In this document: piece by piece, positions 35,666-45,706 of the stretch
Position numbering within the stretch: the stretch's first letter is position 1
How the letters are laid out: each line of letters begins with the position of its first letter
Origin: Arthrinium phaeospermum
Lineage: Eukaryota; Ascomycota; Sordariomycetes; Amphisphaeriales; Apiosporaceae
Assembly (NCBI GenBank): GCA_006503535.1
Contig: QYRS01000013.1
Coordinates: 1,426,001-1,490,000 of the forward strand
Reading direction: 5' to 3'
Length of the DNA stretch: 64,000 nt
Notes under the pieces: model-generated
Databases searched by the model: none
What the model was told of the DNA's origin: nothing
What the model saw: only the letters and a program-made list of their open reading frames with translations
Program-made: the position numbers and the translations under genes

Positions 35666-36012
35666 TTACGTCTTCTGCACGGCATCTCCGTCGCCGCCGC
35701 GGTTGTCGTTGAACCAACCGAACCGGCGCATCGTCCTCTTGAACCTGGCCTTCTTGAACGCTTTCTTGTCCTTGTTCACGGGCTTAACGTACCAACCGCC
35801 TTCGTGCCTCGCAAAGCCGGGCGGTGGTTCCCGTAGCTGCCATTGCGGTTTGCGAGAGGAGGAGGAGCGCTAGAGAAAAGGAGTTCGATCAGCAAATCTG
35901 ATCAACTTCTGTTTTCTTTTTGTTTCTGTCTTGTTTTTTTCCTCCTGTCCGTAAATCTCGCGCACATCAGAGCCGAACAGAAGAAGGGACTTACACCGAA
36001 GAACCACACCAT
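35666..36012 (-). CDS. Small basic conserved-looking protein (73 aa), two exons
   Basis: A small gene that is easy to miss because its first coding exon has only 18 nt (36012-35995, MVWFFG). Exon 2 is 35869-35666. The 125-bp intron has a GTAAGT donor and a polypyrimidine tract before TCTCTAG. The 73-residue product has no signal peptide or membrane segment. It is Lys/Arg-rich, with a central GFARHEGGWYVKP motif and the basic segment FKRTMRRFGWFNDN. Exon 2 has strong G/C third-position bias, and the frame is closed on both sides by the splice site and a TAA stop. It resembles, from memory, small fungal proteins starting MVW(I/F)FG, with no assigned function. Both neighbours are on the same strand. 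Confidence 0.72.
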
Positions 36013-36748
36013 ACTACTCACAAGCTGGGCGTGACCATACGTAGGTGTATGCGAAATAAGAAAGGCAAGTCTTGTATCATAGGCAATGCGCAATAAAATG
36101 AAGTATACGGTTAGATTGTAGGTCGGCGATAGTATAGGTACTGACGGGTGGAATGAGGCCGAGTCAGGTGACCACGACAACGTTGATCTGAACAGAACGC
36201 CTCAGGAAGGGTTTTGAGGCTTCGACGGTATTGATATTCTTGGCAACCGAGCAGCGGGCAATACGTATACGGCGTAAAAGATCTCTCTGGTCCTGGGTCC
36301 GACCCGCCGAATACAGTAAGCTGGGGCGCAGTCCGCTCAGCTGTCAATTTCCAAAGCTACCATATCGTATAGAATGGCGTGAGGAACACAATAGTGTGCA
36401 TCCAATGACACAAGCACCGTGGGACGCTCGCTATACTCGAATCGATGGTCTTGAATTTACAATTGGACAGTAATATAAAACCGTTTTCTTGCGTGGTTTG
36501 GGTCACGCTCTCTCCTACATAGCTTAGCCATGCAGGTGATCCAGTCAATTTTGTTTTTTTTATTTATTAACGCCTAAATCGAACAACTAGTTCGAAATGT
36601 GTTTCGAAGAGGCCTGTATGGCTGGCTTGGGGCAGGGTGCTTTGTCCTGACTCGCCCATCGAGTAAGTCTAAGTAGTGTACACTTCAGTTTATATACAAG
36701 TCTCATCGCTTTGTAGCTAAAACATTAGGTCTCATTGTTTAACGCCGC
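36013..36748. other. Intergenic region upstream of the small basic-protein gene
   Basis: About 740 bp holding the promoter of the small gene and the 3' flank of the thioesterase gene. It is AT-leaning, with no other feature visible. Confidence 0.5.
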
Positions 36749-37820
36749 TTATTCGACAGGCATGACATTCGCCATCATCTGTGGTTCGCAGTTAGTATGG
36801 TAATTTCGACAAGATTCAGGGGTTGACTCACAGCAGCCTGTTTGGGGCTGATGAACAGTCCCGTGGCCTCTGCAAGCACGACGGGTGTCTCTCCCTCGCC
36901 GACTAACGTCTCAATCCGGCCTTCAACCCAGGCTTTGCGGCCCTCGACCTTGGTCGTGGTACCCCTCAAGACAACATATGTGCCTGCGGGAGTAGGCGCC
37001 CGGTAGTTGATGTTCAGGTTGGCCGTCATTGCGACACCGTGAGGCAGAGCGCCAAAGCAGCAGCGGGCCAGTCCCTCGTCCAGCATGGTGGCCAAAAAGC
37101 CACCATGGACAATCTTAGGGTGCCCGCACAGCTCCGAACCCAGATACGAGACGGAAACGATAGACTTGCCGCCAGCCTCGACCCAGGCAAACGGGGGAAC
37201 CACGACCTTGCCGGGACCGCGTAAAGTACCAGCCGTCAGGTTGTTAACTCGGAAGGGTTCCGGTATCTTCAAATGCGGTCGCGACTCGGAAAACTCGGTC
37301 TTGGTCCGCATCTCCCGCGTTAACCAGTGGTTCGTTATATATTCCTCGACCTCTATCTCCTGTTGGTCCTCCGGCGTGAACATTAGGAGCGTTTCCGCAT
37401 CCGTAGCGGGCTTAAGGATCCCATTGAGGGCCGGCAGCGCAGGAGCGGCAGTCATGGCGAAACCGAGGGAGGTAAAGACGGCACCAAGCGCCACAAAGTT
37501 GACTGTTCTTCGAAGTAGCGAGGGTCTGGTTGGTGCTGCAGTGGCTATATAATCGCAAACGATTGTAAGCAGATGGAGACTGCAGGCGAGAATGCAGCTT
37601 CAAAGGTACGATATATAGGCAAGTATGTAACTAGCTCGGCCAGAAAACTGGTATTGTGACCAAGGTAGATGCGTGGGTGAAGTAACGTACCGGACTGGGA
37701 ATATGTTCTCGTAATCTGTGCCTGGAGAAGCGGCCTAGGTGTACTTATGATGCGCCGTGCTGGCGCAGAGAAGGGAGAGCGAGCCGCTAGGGCAGTGCAT
37801 CGGATTCGCATGGCGTCCAT
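36749..37820 (-). CDS. Mitochondrial hotdog-fold acyl-CoA thioesterase (PaaI/THEM4-like)
   Basis: Predicted to hydrolyse acyl-CoA thioesters; chain-length preference is unknown. Exons 37820-37691, 37544-36832 and 36778-36749 give 290 residues. The N-terminus is a strong mitochondrial presequence (MRIRCTALAARSPFSAPARR; residues 4-23). A single membrane segment at about 58-77 (FVALGAVFTSLGFAM) suggests an inner-membrane anchor. The hotdog domain carries HGGFLATMLDE at 190-200, the helix and active-site region of the 4HBT/PaaI group, and ANLNINYRAPTPAG further on. Introns are 146 and 53 bp; the last exon adds only MMANVMPVE. Two in-frame starts (37820 and 37811) are possible. A longer upstream frame to 38054 begins without a presequence-like N-terminus and is less likely. 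Confidence 0.87.
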
Positions 37821-39093
37821 CTCTGGTGTGCTGGGTTGCCCGCGGAAGGGTCCCGAGGTTGACGATGTGGAGGGTTTTTTTGTTCGATGCGCTCCGGAGA
37901 TTATCTGTCGAACAGCACGGAGCAGGGATTGTAGATGGGCAACGTGGTAGACCGCTGGACTGGGTCCTCCCAGGCGCCTAGTAAAGTAGGGGCTAGAACA
38001 ACTTGGTGCGTGGCTTTCCCAACGATTTCGGCACCAGATTCCCTCGCATGACACGCAGGGACGCTACTGTAGAAACATCCAGCACTGGAAGATCCGAAGG
38101 GGATCCAGAGCAGGAAGATGCCGAGGCATAGTCGGTGACTGTCGGTGGGACGTTCGTCCGGCGGTCCGATAGCTGAAGTCAGATTGAGTCAAGAGCATCA
38201 ATTCGATGGACTTTATAAGCCGGACCGGGGTACATGTCATGGATATTCGCGCCTATGAGGTAGGTATCTCCTTGATCTGAGGCTAGCAGGCTTGCAGGAT
38301 CTATTTACCTATGTAGATATCTCGTGCTGCATGTCACCAAGCAGTCGGGTTCGGTACATGCATCAATTGCTTCCCACTGCACTGCCACTAGCGGGCCAGA
38401 TCAGGCGGTGATACAACCGCACAACGACAGGCCGCAAGCACGGTTTATTCCAAAGGCTCCTACCGCTGACAGATGAAATCTTGGAAGGGAGATGCCTACC
38501 AGTATGTAAGGGACGGTTCCCACTCTACGTCATTTAAGGGTCGCACCCAAACTAGTGGAGAGCAACAAACAACACCGCTGATTGCTCTTGGTGAATGCCC
38601 CAATGCCCCCCAGGTGCCAGGGACATCGTTTCGTATCAATTGATGATCTATCCTGCTTGGGTCTGGCCAGAAACCCAAAACAAAACGTGGTCGTACTACT
38701 GGTAGTAGTGGTACAGTACGTGGCAGCAGAAATGAATATTCCCGATTCGCAGACGGGCAAGCCAATGATCTACTACTACCCCAAGCCCTGACGAACCCCT
38801 CACTGACTACATGCTCCTCAAACCTGCTTGCACTGCAACTTCATACGACGGTTACGCATCTTGCTGGCATCATAGTCATGCTGTGTAACCCTTACTGTTG
38901 ATCCCGCCTTGTGACAGAGGTCGTATATATATCTTCATACCTCAGCAATTGGATTAGGATATCTTGCCCAAACAACCATTTCGTGTCTCTACTGTCCACC
39001 TTTCATACTACCTCACAATCATCGTACCAATCGATCTTGCTGCCCTATTACTTACACGCAATCCAAACCAAGACCCCTCCAACTCTGATAACA
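37821..39093. other. Divergent promoter region between thioesterase and small conserved gene
   Basis: 1.27 kb with no convincing gene. A TATATATA element at about 38924-38932 sits 160-170 bp upstream of the next start codon and may be its TATA box. Short open frames near 38500-38790 on both strands have no support. Confidence 0.5.
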
Positions 39094-39540
39094 ATGGCCA
39101 CCGCTGATACGGCTAAGCTCGGCGAAGCTCATGCGCCTAAGGAGGCTTCCAGAAGTGCCTTTCTGGAATTCGAGAAGGATTTGAAGCACCTTCTCATCCA
39201 CGAACGCAGGGACAAAGCCAAGCACGAACTGCCGTACTTCGAGACCATCGCTCACCTTTCTGACCACGATCTGACATCCTTTACGGTTGATGATTTTGTG
39301 TCGGTCCGCCACGCAGAGGTCGCCTATGGGCATATTTTGTTCGGCAAGCTACGCATCCCCACCATGCCCGAGACAGGCCCATGCTATATTCACTTCAGAG
39401 CCTTCGAACCAGGCCCAGAAGAGGGCAAGACGGCGGAAGTACACTCGATTCACACCATCCGGGAGGAATTGCCAGACGGAGGCTTCTTCTACAAAGCGGT
39501 ATTCACCAAGGACGACCCTCTGGAGTGGTTTGATACTTAG
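39094..39540 (+). CDS. Conserved-looking small protein of unknown function (148 aa)
   Basis: I do not recognise the family. A single exon encodes 148 residues from the ATG in an ACAATGGCC context (MATADTAKLGEA). The frame is open further upstream to 38911, but that part has no codon bias and reads as leader. The protein is soluble, without signal peptide or membrane segments. It is helical and charged at the N-terminus (FLEFEKDLKHLLIHERRDKAK). The C-terminal half is beta-rich (YGHILFGKLRIP, PCYIHFRAFEPGP, HTIREELPDGGFFYKAVF) and ends DPLEWFDT, suggesting a small compact domain. Codon bias supports a real gene. Confidence 0.72.
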   Translation: MATADTAKLGEAHAPKEASRSAFLEFEKDLKHLLIHERRDKAKHELPYFETIAHLSDHDLTSFTVDDFVSVRHAEVAYGHILFGKLRIPTMPETGPCYIHFRAFEPGPEEGKTAEVHSIHTIREELPDGGFFYKAVFTKDDPLEWFDT

Positions 39541-41286
39541 GAAGGCCGGCGAAAATGTGGACCGACAAGGCTGGTGGTGGACTGGGCAGAATTTTCCTAG
39601 CAGTCGCAAACTCGACGTGGTTTTGAAACAAGCAGCGATGGTCACTCTTTAGGTCATGTAGTTTGCGATCAGCTATGTAGCAAACAAACATCTCCTCCAG
39701 GCAGGTTTCCTAACAAGCATGGTGATGCAGTAGTGTGGTATGTACGTTCAATCATTGCGACCCTTCCCACCTCACAGAGAAGCGCCGCACCCAAGATTGT
39801 GCGTTGGGAGTTATTCTTCATTTCTTCGAGAACTTTTCAATGGTCGTGGGCCGCTCCTAGATAGCAGCTACCTCGCATCAAATATTTTGTTGCTCGCGAA
39901 TGTGAATTTTTTTGCGTTGTTCATTTATAATATGGAAAGAAAGGAAAAGGAAGAAACTCTGCAGGAGATGCGCGAGACTTTTATTCACCCAATTCAGCCA
40001 CTTTGCCTTTTTGCGGGGCTGTGGCTTCAATGGGCTTCGGGGGGTTCAAGCGGCTTGGTTGGCTACATACAAGGTGTAAGGCTCAGCTCCAAGCACAGTC
40101 GATTGTAGCCGTCCGGACTCCGTACCAACCTGTTTAAGCCCCCTCTGTCCCACCTGCCACCGTCCATCCACCCGCTCCGGTTCCTGGACGTTGACCGCAA
40201 GGCCCGAAAGTCGCATGCTGTCTTCCATGCCGCTGTCGCCCATAACCCTATTAATTCGATTGTCATAGGGAAAACGGGAGGCAGTTCAAATTATCCAGCT
40301 TGCAATCGTTGGCCCAAAATGGTCTCCGAGATCCGACCCTTGAGGACCATCGATTCCATGACTATCCCACATCCAGTTGCATAGACAAATACACCAATTG
40401 GGTTCGATGCTCAGATCCTTCTCGGGATGGCAGGGGTAATTGCCGCTCCAGTTGGTCTATTGTTCATATCTGCTGGAGATGCTAGACATAAATGTGCTGG
40501 CACATCTCAAATGAGACCTCAGCATTTGTGTGTCTTGTCAGGCCCAACATTCTCCTAGATCCCCTTATCTCATCAAGCCACACCCGCTCGTGAACCAGTT
40601 CGCGGAGTCGATGATCTCCGACCACCACCACCTATCTCATTGGTACACACACAGAGAGAAGTCGCCCTTCTCTACTTCTATGCCATCAGGCAGGCCAAGA
40701 TACGAAGTGACTTTGGATACAGTGTCCCAGCTACTCCTTTCTAAGTGTTGGTTACATCCATGCTTAGCTTCTCGCCATCGCCCTTGCAACGTAACCCAAC
40801 GATTTATTCGATAAATAAGCATTCGGCCGTAACAGTTTCTTCCTCTGCGTTCATTGGGATCGAATCTCTTCTGTTCTGGCCGTTATTGAGCTGTGGTCTC
40901 ATTATCTTCAGTATCAACTTAGTCAATTCCCCCTGTACGGGTTCCAGTTGGAGTATGTGGACCTTGTTTGTCCTGCAGCCTTTGGGGATTTCAGTGCCCC
41001 CCCCCCCCCCCCCCCCCCCTGTATCTCTCTTGGCACCGGAGCGCCGATGCCGCTAGAGCTGCATGAAGCAAGATAGGGTCACAAAAGAAGGATTGTATGG
41101 ACGATGTGCCTATGTTAAGCTAGGCCTAGGTTACGTTGCATTTATCATGTAGACCCGGATCCCGATCCCCAAATCAAGATTATGCCTGGGTGGAACTCCT
41201 CTTCAAGACACTGGCTCAGTCAAGCATCGGTCCATCTGCTACTCGACATATTGGCTGGCAGCTCTGAAACTATAGCCCGTTTGCCA
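39541..41286. other. Intergenic region with a poly-C tract
   Basis: 1.7 kb with a 23-base C run at 40997-41019. A 65-codon minus-strand frame at 40046-40243 reads somewhat protein-like but has no splice or family support. No gene is called. Confidence 0.5.
40997..41019 (+). repeat. Poly-C tract (23 C)
   Basis: Uninterrupted run of 23 C about 280 bp upstream of the carboxylesterase. Such tracts are length-unstable and hard to sequence. On the G-rich strand it could form a quadruplex. Confidence 0.9.
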
Positions 41287-41301
41287 ATGTCCAGATGCAA
41301 C

Positions 41302-43270
41302 ATGAAGAGCTTGCTCCCTTATCTCCTACTTCCGTTGCCTTCGATAATCCGAGCAGCTCCAACAGTTGCTGTACTCAATGGAACCTACGAAGGGCTCTAC
41401 CTGCCCGAGTTCCAGCAGGATGTGTTTCTGGGAATTCCCTACGCACAGGATACTGGCGGGTCCAATCGCTTTCGTGTACCCCAGTCTCTGAGTGACACTT
41501 GGGATGGGACTCGCCCGGCAAAACAGTATGGGCATGCATGTCCGGATGAGAATGTGAGCTCTGACGGTATCTACGGCATGGGCGAGGATTGTTTGAGCAT
41601 CAACATCGTGCGGCCAGTCGGGGTGAAGGACAGCTCAAAACTACCAATCATGCTTTGGATACACGGTGGAAGGTACGTGCAACTGAGTGTTTTGGCCAGG
41701 CCTGGTTCAGGGGATCAAGCAAAGACTGACTTGAGTGTGCCTTAACCATCAACAGCTACCAGGTCGGAACAACCGGCCTCCCCACTTACAATCTAACGTT
41801 CTTGGTGCAGAGATCAGTCGAAATTGGCATGCCTATCATCGGCACCAGCATTAATTATCGGAAAGGTGGATGGGGGAATTTATACTCTCGCGAGATGCAG
41901 GGTGCCGGCCAGACTAACCTATCACTCCGAGATATGCGCAAGGCGCTTGCTTGGATCCAGGAGAACGTGGAGGCCTTCGGTGGCGACCCCAACAACGTCA
42001 CGATATGGGGAGAGTCGTCGGGCTCCTTCGCTGTCGTATGAGTGACCCTAGCATGAATCAATATGAGGAGCCGAACCGCTGATGTGCGAATATAGGGCCA
42101 ACTGTTGATGACTTATGGGGGACGTACAGACGGCTTGTTTCACCGATCGATACAGGAGAGCGGCTCTGCAGCAACAGTAAGTGGCTAGACTCATATTCGC
42201 GTAAGCCACGCTGCTAATCGGGTCGACAGGCTTGGTACAACGGATCTGATTGGTACCAACCCATCTACGACAAGATTGTGAGCCAAGTCAACTGCAGTGA
42301 TGTTCCCGATACATTGGCTTGTTTAAGAACTGTTGACTACGATACTCTTTACCCCTTTATGGCATCGTCTAAAGTGGACGGGCCTGGGTTTTATCCCACT
42401 GTGGTGAGTCGAAGTGATGAGGTTCAGAAAAGTCCCCTGAACACTGGCTTTTGTCTACACAGTAAAAATAAGGGGCTTGACTCAGAATGCTGATGGGCGT
42501 AGGACGGAGACATCATACCCAACTACCCGACCGAGCTCCTCCACTCCGGCCACTTCGCCCACGTCCCGCACCTCTACGGAACCAACTCGGACGAGGGAAC
42601 GGACAACGCGCCGCAGGGACCCATCAACACCGACGCTGACCTGCACGATTACCTGTCGCACGGCGCGGGCTTCGGCTTCCCGACCCCGGTCGTCGCGCGC
42701 ATCATGGAGCTGTACCCAGACGACCCGGCGCAGGGGATCCCGCTCGATACGGGCACTGAGCGCTTCGCCGACGTAGGCGGCTGGCAGTACAAGCGGACCG
42801 CGGCCATCGTGGGCGACGTGTTCTACCACGCGCCGCGGCTCGACGATGCGCGGTACTACGCACGGCACTCGCCCGATACCTACATCTACCGCTTCAACAC
42901 GCGCGGATACGTCGGCGGCAATGAGACGGTTGGCGGCGGCGGCGACGGAGGAAGCCTTGCGCCCGCCTACAAGGGCGTATCGCACTACACCGAGGTCGCC
43001 TTCGTGTTCGGCAACCCCACGTACGTCGGGCCTTGGCCTGAGTACAGGGCCCTGAGCGAGCAGATGCAGGACCAGTGGATCCGGTTCGCACACCATGGAA
43101 ACCCCAATGGGGAGGGGCTGCCCGTGTGGCCGCGGTATGGAGATGGAGACAAGGGGCTGAATCTAGTACTCCAGACTCAGGGGCAGGGCGGATCGTATGT
43201 GGAGGAGGATACGTACAGGCTGGCTGGCAGAGAGTATCTCACACAATGGGCCCGCAGACGTCACGTATGA
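41302..43270 (+). CDS. Secreted type-B carboxylesterase/lipase
   Basis: Alpha/beta-hydrolase esterase of the cholinesterase/type-B family; natural substrate unknown. Five exons: 41302-41672, 41756-42035, 42096-42176, 42230-42403 and 42503-43270 (557 residues). It starts with a signal peptide (MKSLLPYLLLPLPSIIRA). The oxyanion-hole region IHGGSY is formed across the first splice, and the nucleophile elbow GESSGS (about 209-214) supplies Ser-211. The acidic residue is in NSDEGTDN (about 333) and the histidine in HHGNPNGEG (about 498). EDCLSINIVRP is the usual family signature. An in-frame ATG at 41287 would add five residues; the chosen one has A at -3 and begins the signal peptide. Exon 5 is visibly richer in G/C third positions than exons 1-4. 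The gene is convergent with the prolyl-tRNA synthetase gene, only 116 bp away. Confidence 0.92.
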
Positions 43271-43386
43271 GGAGTCAGACGCTTGCCGTTGTGCCGCATC
43301 GAGGAGAAGTGTTTCGGGCGTGGCGCTTGGAGCATGAAATGGCATAATATTTTACATGTCATGATACATAAGTACATTGGGGTATA

Positions 43387-45173
43387 CTAGAGTTGCGATA
43401 GCAGATTGTTGATATACACGGGCAGTTCATCGAACGCCACATCCTCCTTGACCTTCAGCCTCCTGCATTGAACCTCGCACATCCTGTCTGAGAGCCACTT
43501 GCGGCCAAGCAAGACGATCACGGGGTGGCCCACGGTGTCTGCATCCTTCATCTTCCAGGGAAAGACTCCGCCCTGTCGTCGAGGACGACGTCGATCTGCT
43601 GCTGTTCGTCGACGAGTCTGTCGTAGACCTGGTTCGCATCTTCGTCCTCGACGCCCCGGCCAGGAATGACGACGACCTCGAAGGGTGCCATCGCGCGCGG
43701 CCAGTTAAGACCCTTCTCATCGGCCAGGTGGTTGGCCACTGCGCCGATGATTCGCGAGACGCCGATACCGTGGCAGCCCATCTGCAAGGGGGCCATGACG
43801 TTTTCGCGCATCTGCACGTTTGCTCCGAGGGGCTTCGAGTAACGAGTGCCGAGGTGGAAGGTATGGCCCAGCTCGACAGCCTTTTCTGCCTTCAGTTTGC
43901 CCGATTCGCAGTGAGCGCAGTCGTCGCCATCTCGGATACGGAGGGCATTGATGGGCTGACCTCCCTCATTGCGGGAGATGACTTCGTGCTTGAGAGAGCC
44001 GACAGTGAGATTGGAACCGGCTGGGAACATTTGCGGGTGGGAACCCCCTTTTATAGCCTCGGTGATGGACGGGTTCATTCTTCTGTCCACGACATTGATG
44101 AGCTTCAGCACCTTCTTGGATGAATCAGACTCTGGTGTCGAGTCCTGGGTCCAGAAGGCTATCGAGTCCGCCATGCTAGAGTCTAGCTCCGGCACGACTG
44201 ATTTGATTGCATGCGTGTTGACATCGGACTCAGATAGCCCAGGTAAATTGGGATACCAGACGTTGACTAGGAAAGTGCGGTCTTTGGATACACCTCGCCA
44301 TACCCGCGCTTTGCCGGCACTTTGTTCTTGCGAGGGGGGTTTTGCAACGGCAAGTTCCTCGTTTGCCACGTAAGAGCAACTGTTGCAGCTGATCACCATG
44401 TCCTCGCCCATCGACGAAGGCAGGTGGTACTCATGGCTTAGGTCGCCACCAATATCACCCGAGCTTGCCTCAGCTACCACGTACGGAATCTTGAGCTCGT
44501 CAAAGAGTCGAGAGTATGCGGCTCGGACCTCTGCGTACGACTCCAGCGCTGCTTCGACACTAGCATCGAAGGTGTAGAGGTCCTTCATGACGAACTCCCT
44601 GGAGCGGAGAACACCTTGGCGCGGCCGCAGCTCGTCCCGGTACTTACGACCGATCTGGTACAGACGGAGCGGTAGATTCTTGTAAGAGGTAACGAGCTTT
44701 GAGACCAGAGTTGTGATTTCCTCTTCATGAGTGGGGGCTAGCAGCAATGGTGTGTCCTTCCTGTCGGTAAGACGGAACAGTTCTGGGCCATATGCATCCA
44801 ACCGCTTCGTCCTCTCCCAGAGAGCCTGGGACGAAAGGGAGGAGAGGGCCAGTTTGGAGGCGCCAACCGAGAGCATGTGTTTGTCTATCAGCTTTTCGAG
44901 CTTCTCCTGCACTCTCAGGCCGAGTGGAAGCATGTGAAAGACGCCGGGATGAGACTGCCGCAAATAACCAGCCCGGACCAGCTTCGAATGCCCATCTTCT
45001 TGGTCAGCCTGCGTAAGACCGCCTGTGGGCAGCCATGTCCTTGACAGACATGCTCTCTGGCGGGCTAGTGTACTGGCCTGGGAAATGCTGGTCCTGAAGC
45101 GAGGTTGCTGTAACCATTTTAGGGAGCCTCGAGTCAAAGCTGCCACCTGAGGTGAACATGTTTGTAACATCAT
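43387..45173 (-). CDS. Mitochondrial prolyl-tRNA synthetase, with an apparent one-base frameshift
   Basis: Charges tRNA-Pro with proline; the bacterial-type class II architecture and N-terminal presequence indicate the mitochondrial enzyme (yeast Aim10 / human PARS2 type). No introns. The chosen start is the ATG at 45173 (MMLQTCSPQV). The catalytic core shows PTHEEEITTL, motif 2 as RSREFVMKD (about 190-198) and motif 3 as GCHGIGVSR (about 470). The frame ends prematurely at 43548 just after the conserved DDRAES. The expected continuation WKMKDAD, through GRKWLSDR and the end LLSQL, is open in another frame to a TAG at 43387-43389. One extra base in the run at 43558-43560 (GGG on plus) would restore about 595 residues. 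An intron would remove the conserved DDR motif. So the anticodon-binding domain is cut by either an assembly error or a genuine lesion. Confidence 0.85.
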
Positions 45174-45706
45174 GTCAATACCCAACGCACCAGTCGGGGG
45201 AAAAGGGAAAAAAGAAAAGAAGCTGGAAGATCAATCAAGCTACCAAGACCAACGAGACGTAAATTACAACGTTAATTGCATCCACAGAGAACGAAATAAA
45301 ACATAATATGTGCTTCCAGCCGGTTCAAGAGCAGGTCCCCATCGAGTTGAGCTTCGTCTTGAAAATGAGCACCATTGATAGGTATACTAGCCTTGCATCT
45401 CTAGTGGATAAGAAGTGGAACGACCGAGCTTTGCGCAATCTCTGTGATTGGCCACACTTATCACCCATTTCTCCCACTATCGTCAGCCTTGCATTGCCCC
45501 GCAATAATTTTTCTTAATTCTTTTGACAGTACCTTCTTGGACTTGGGATAACTGAAAAGTCCCGAGTCCCATTCCCTGAATTTTAACAGGGACTGGATTC
45601 TTGTTGATTTTAGAAATTTCAACTGCCTTCGTTCGTGCTTTGGCCCTGGGAACCCATACTATATCCCGGATCGAATGCGACTTGCTCGGCCTCGCACGAA
45701 TTAACA
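45174..45706. other. Divergent promoter between prolyl-tRNA synthetase and NOC1
   Basis: About 530 bp between two divergent translation-related genes, probably a shared bidirectional promoter. I see no strong motif in it. Confidence 0.5.

Noticed and set aside
40046..40243. 65-codon minus-strand frame that reads protein-like
   Set aside because: Short, with no upstream splice acceptor, biased codons or known relatives. Left uncalled.
43540..43640. Intron instead of a frameshift in prolyl-tRNA synthetase
   Set aside because: Possible GT-AG pairs would delete the conserved DDR motif, so an indel is the simpler reading.
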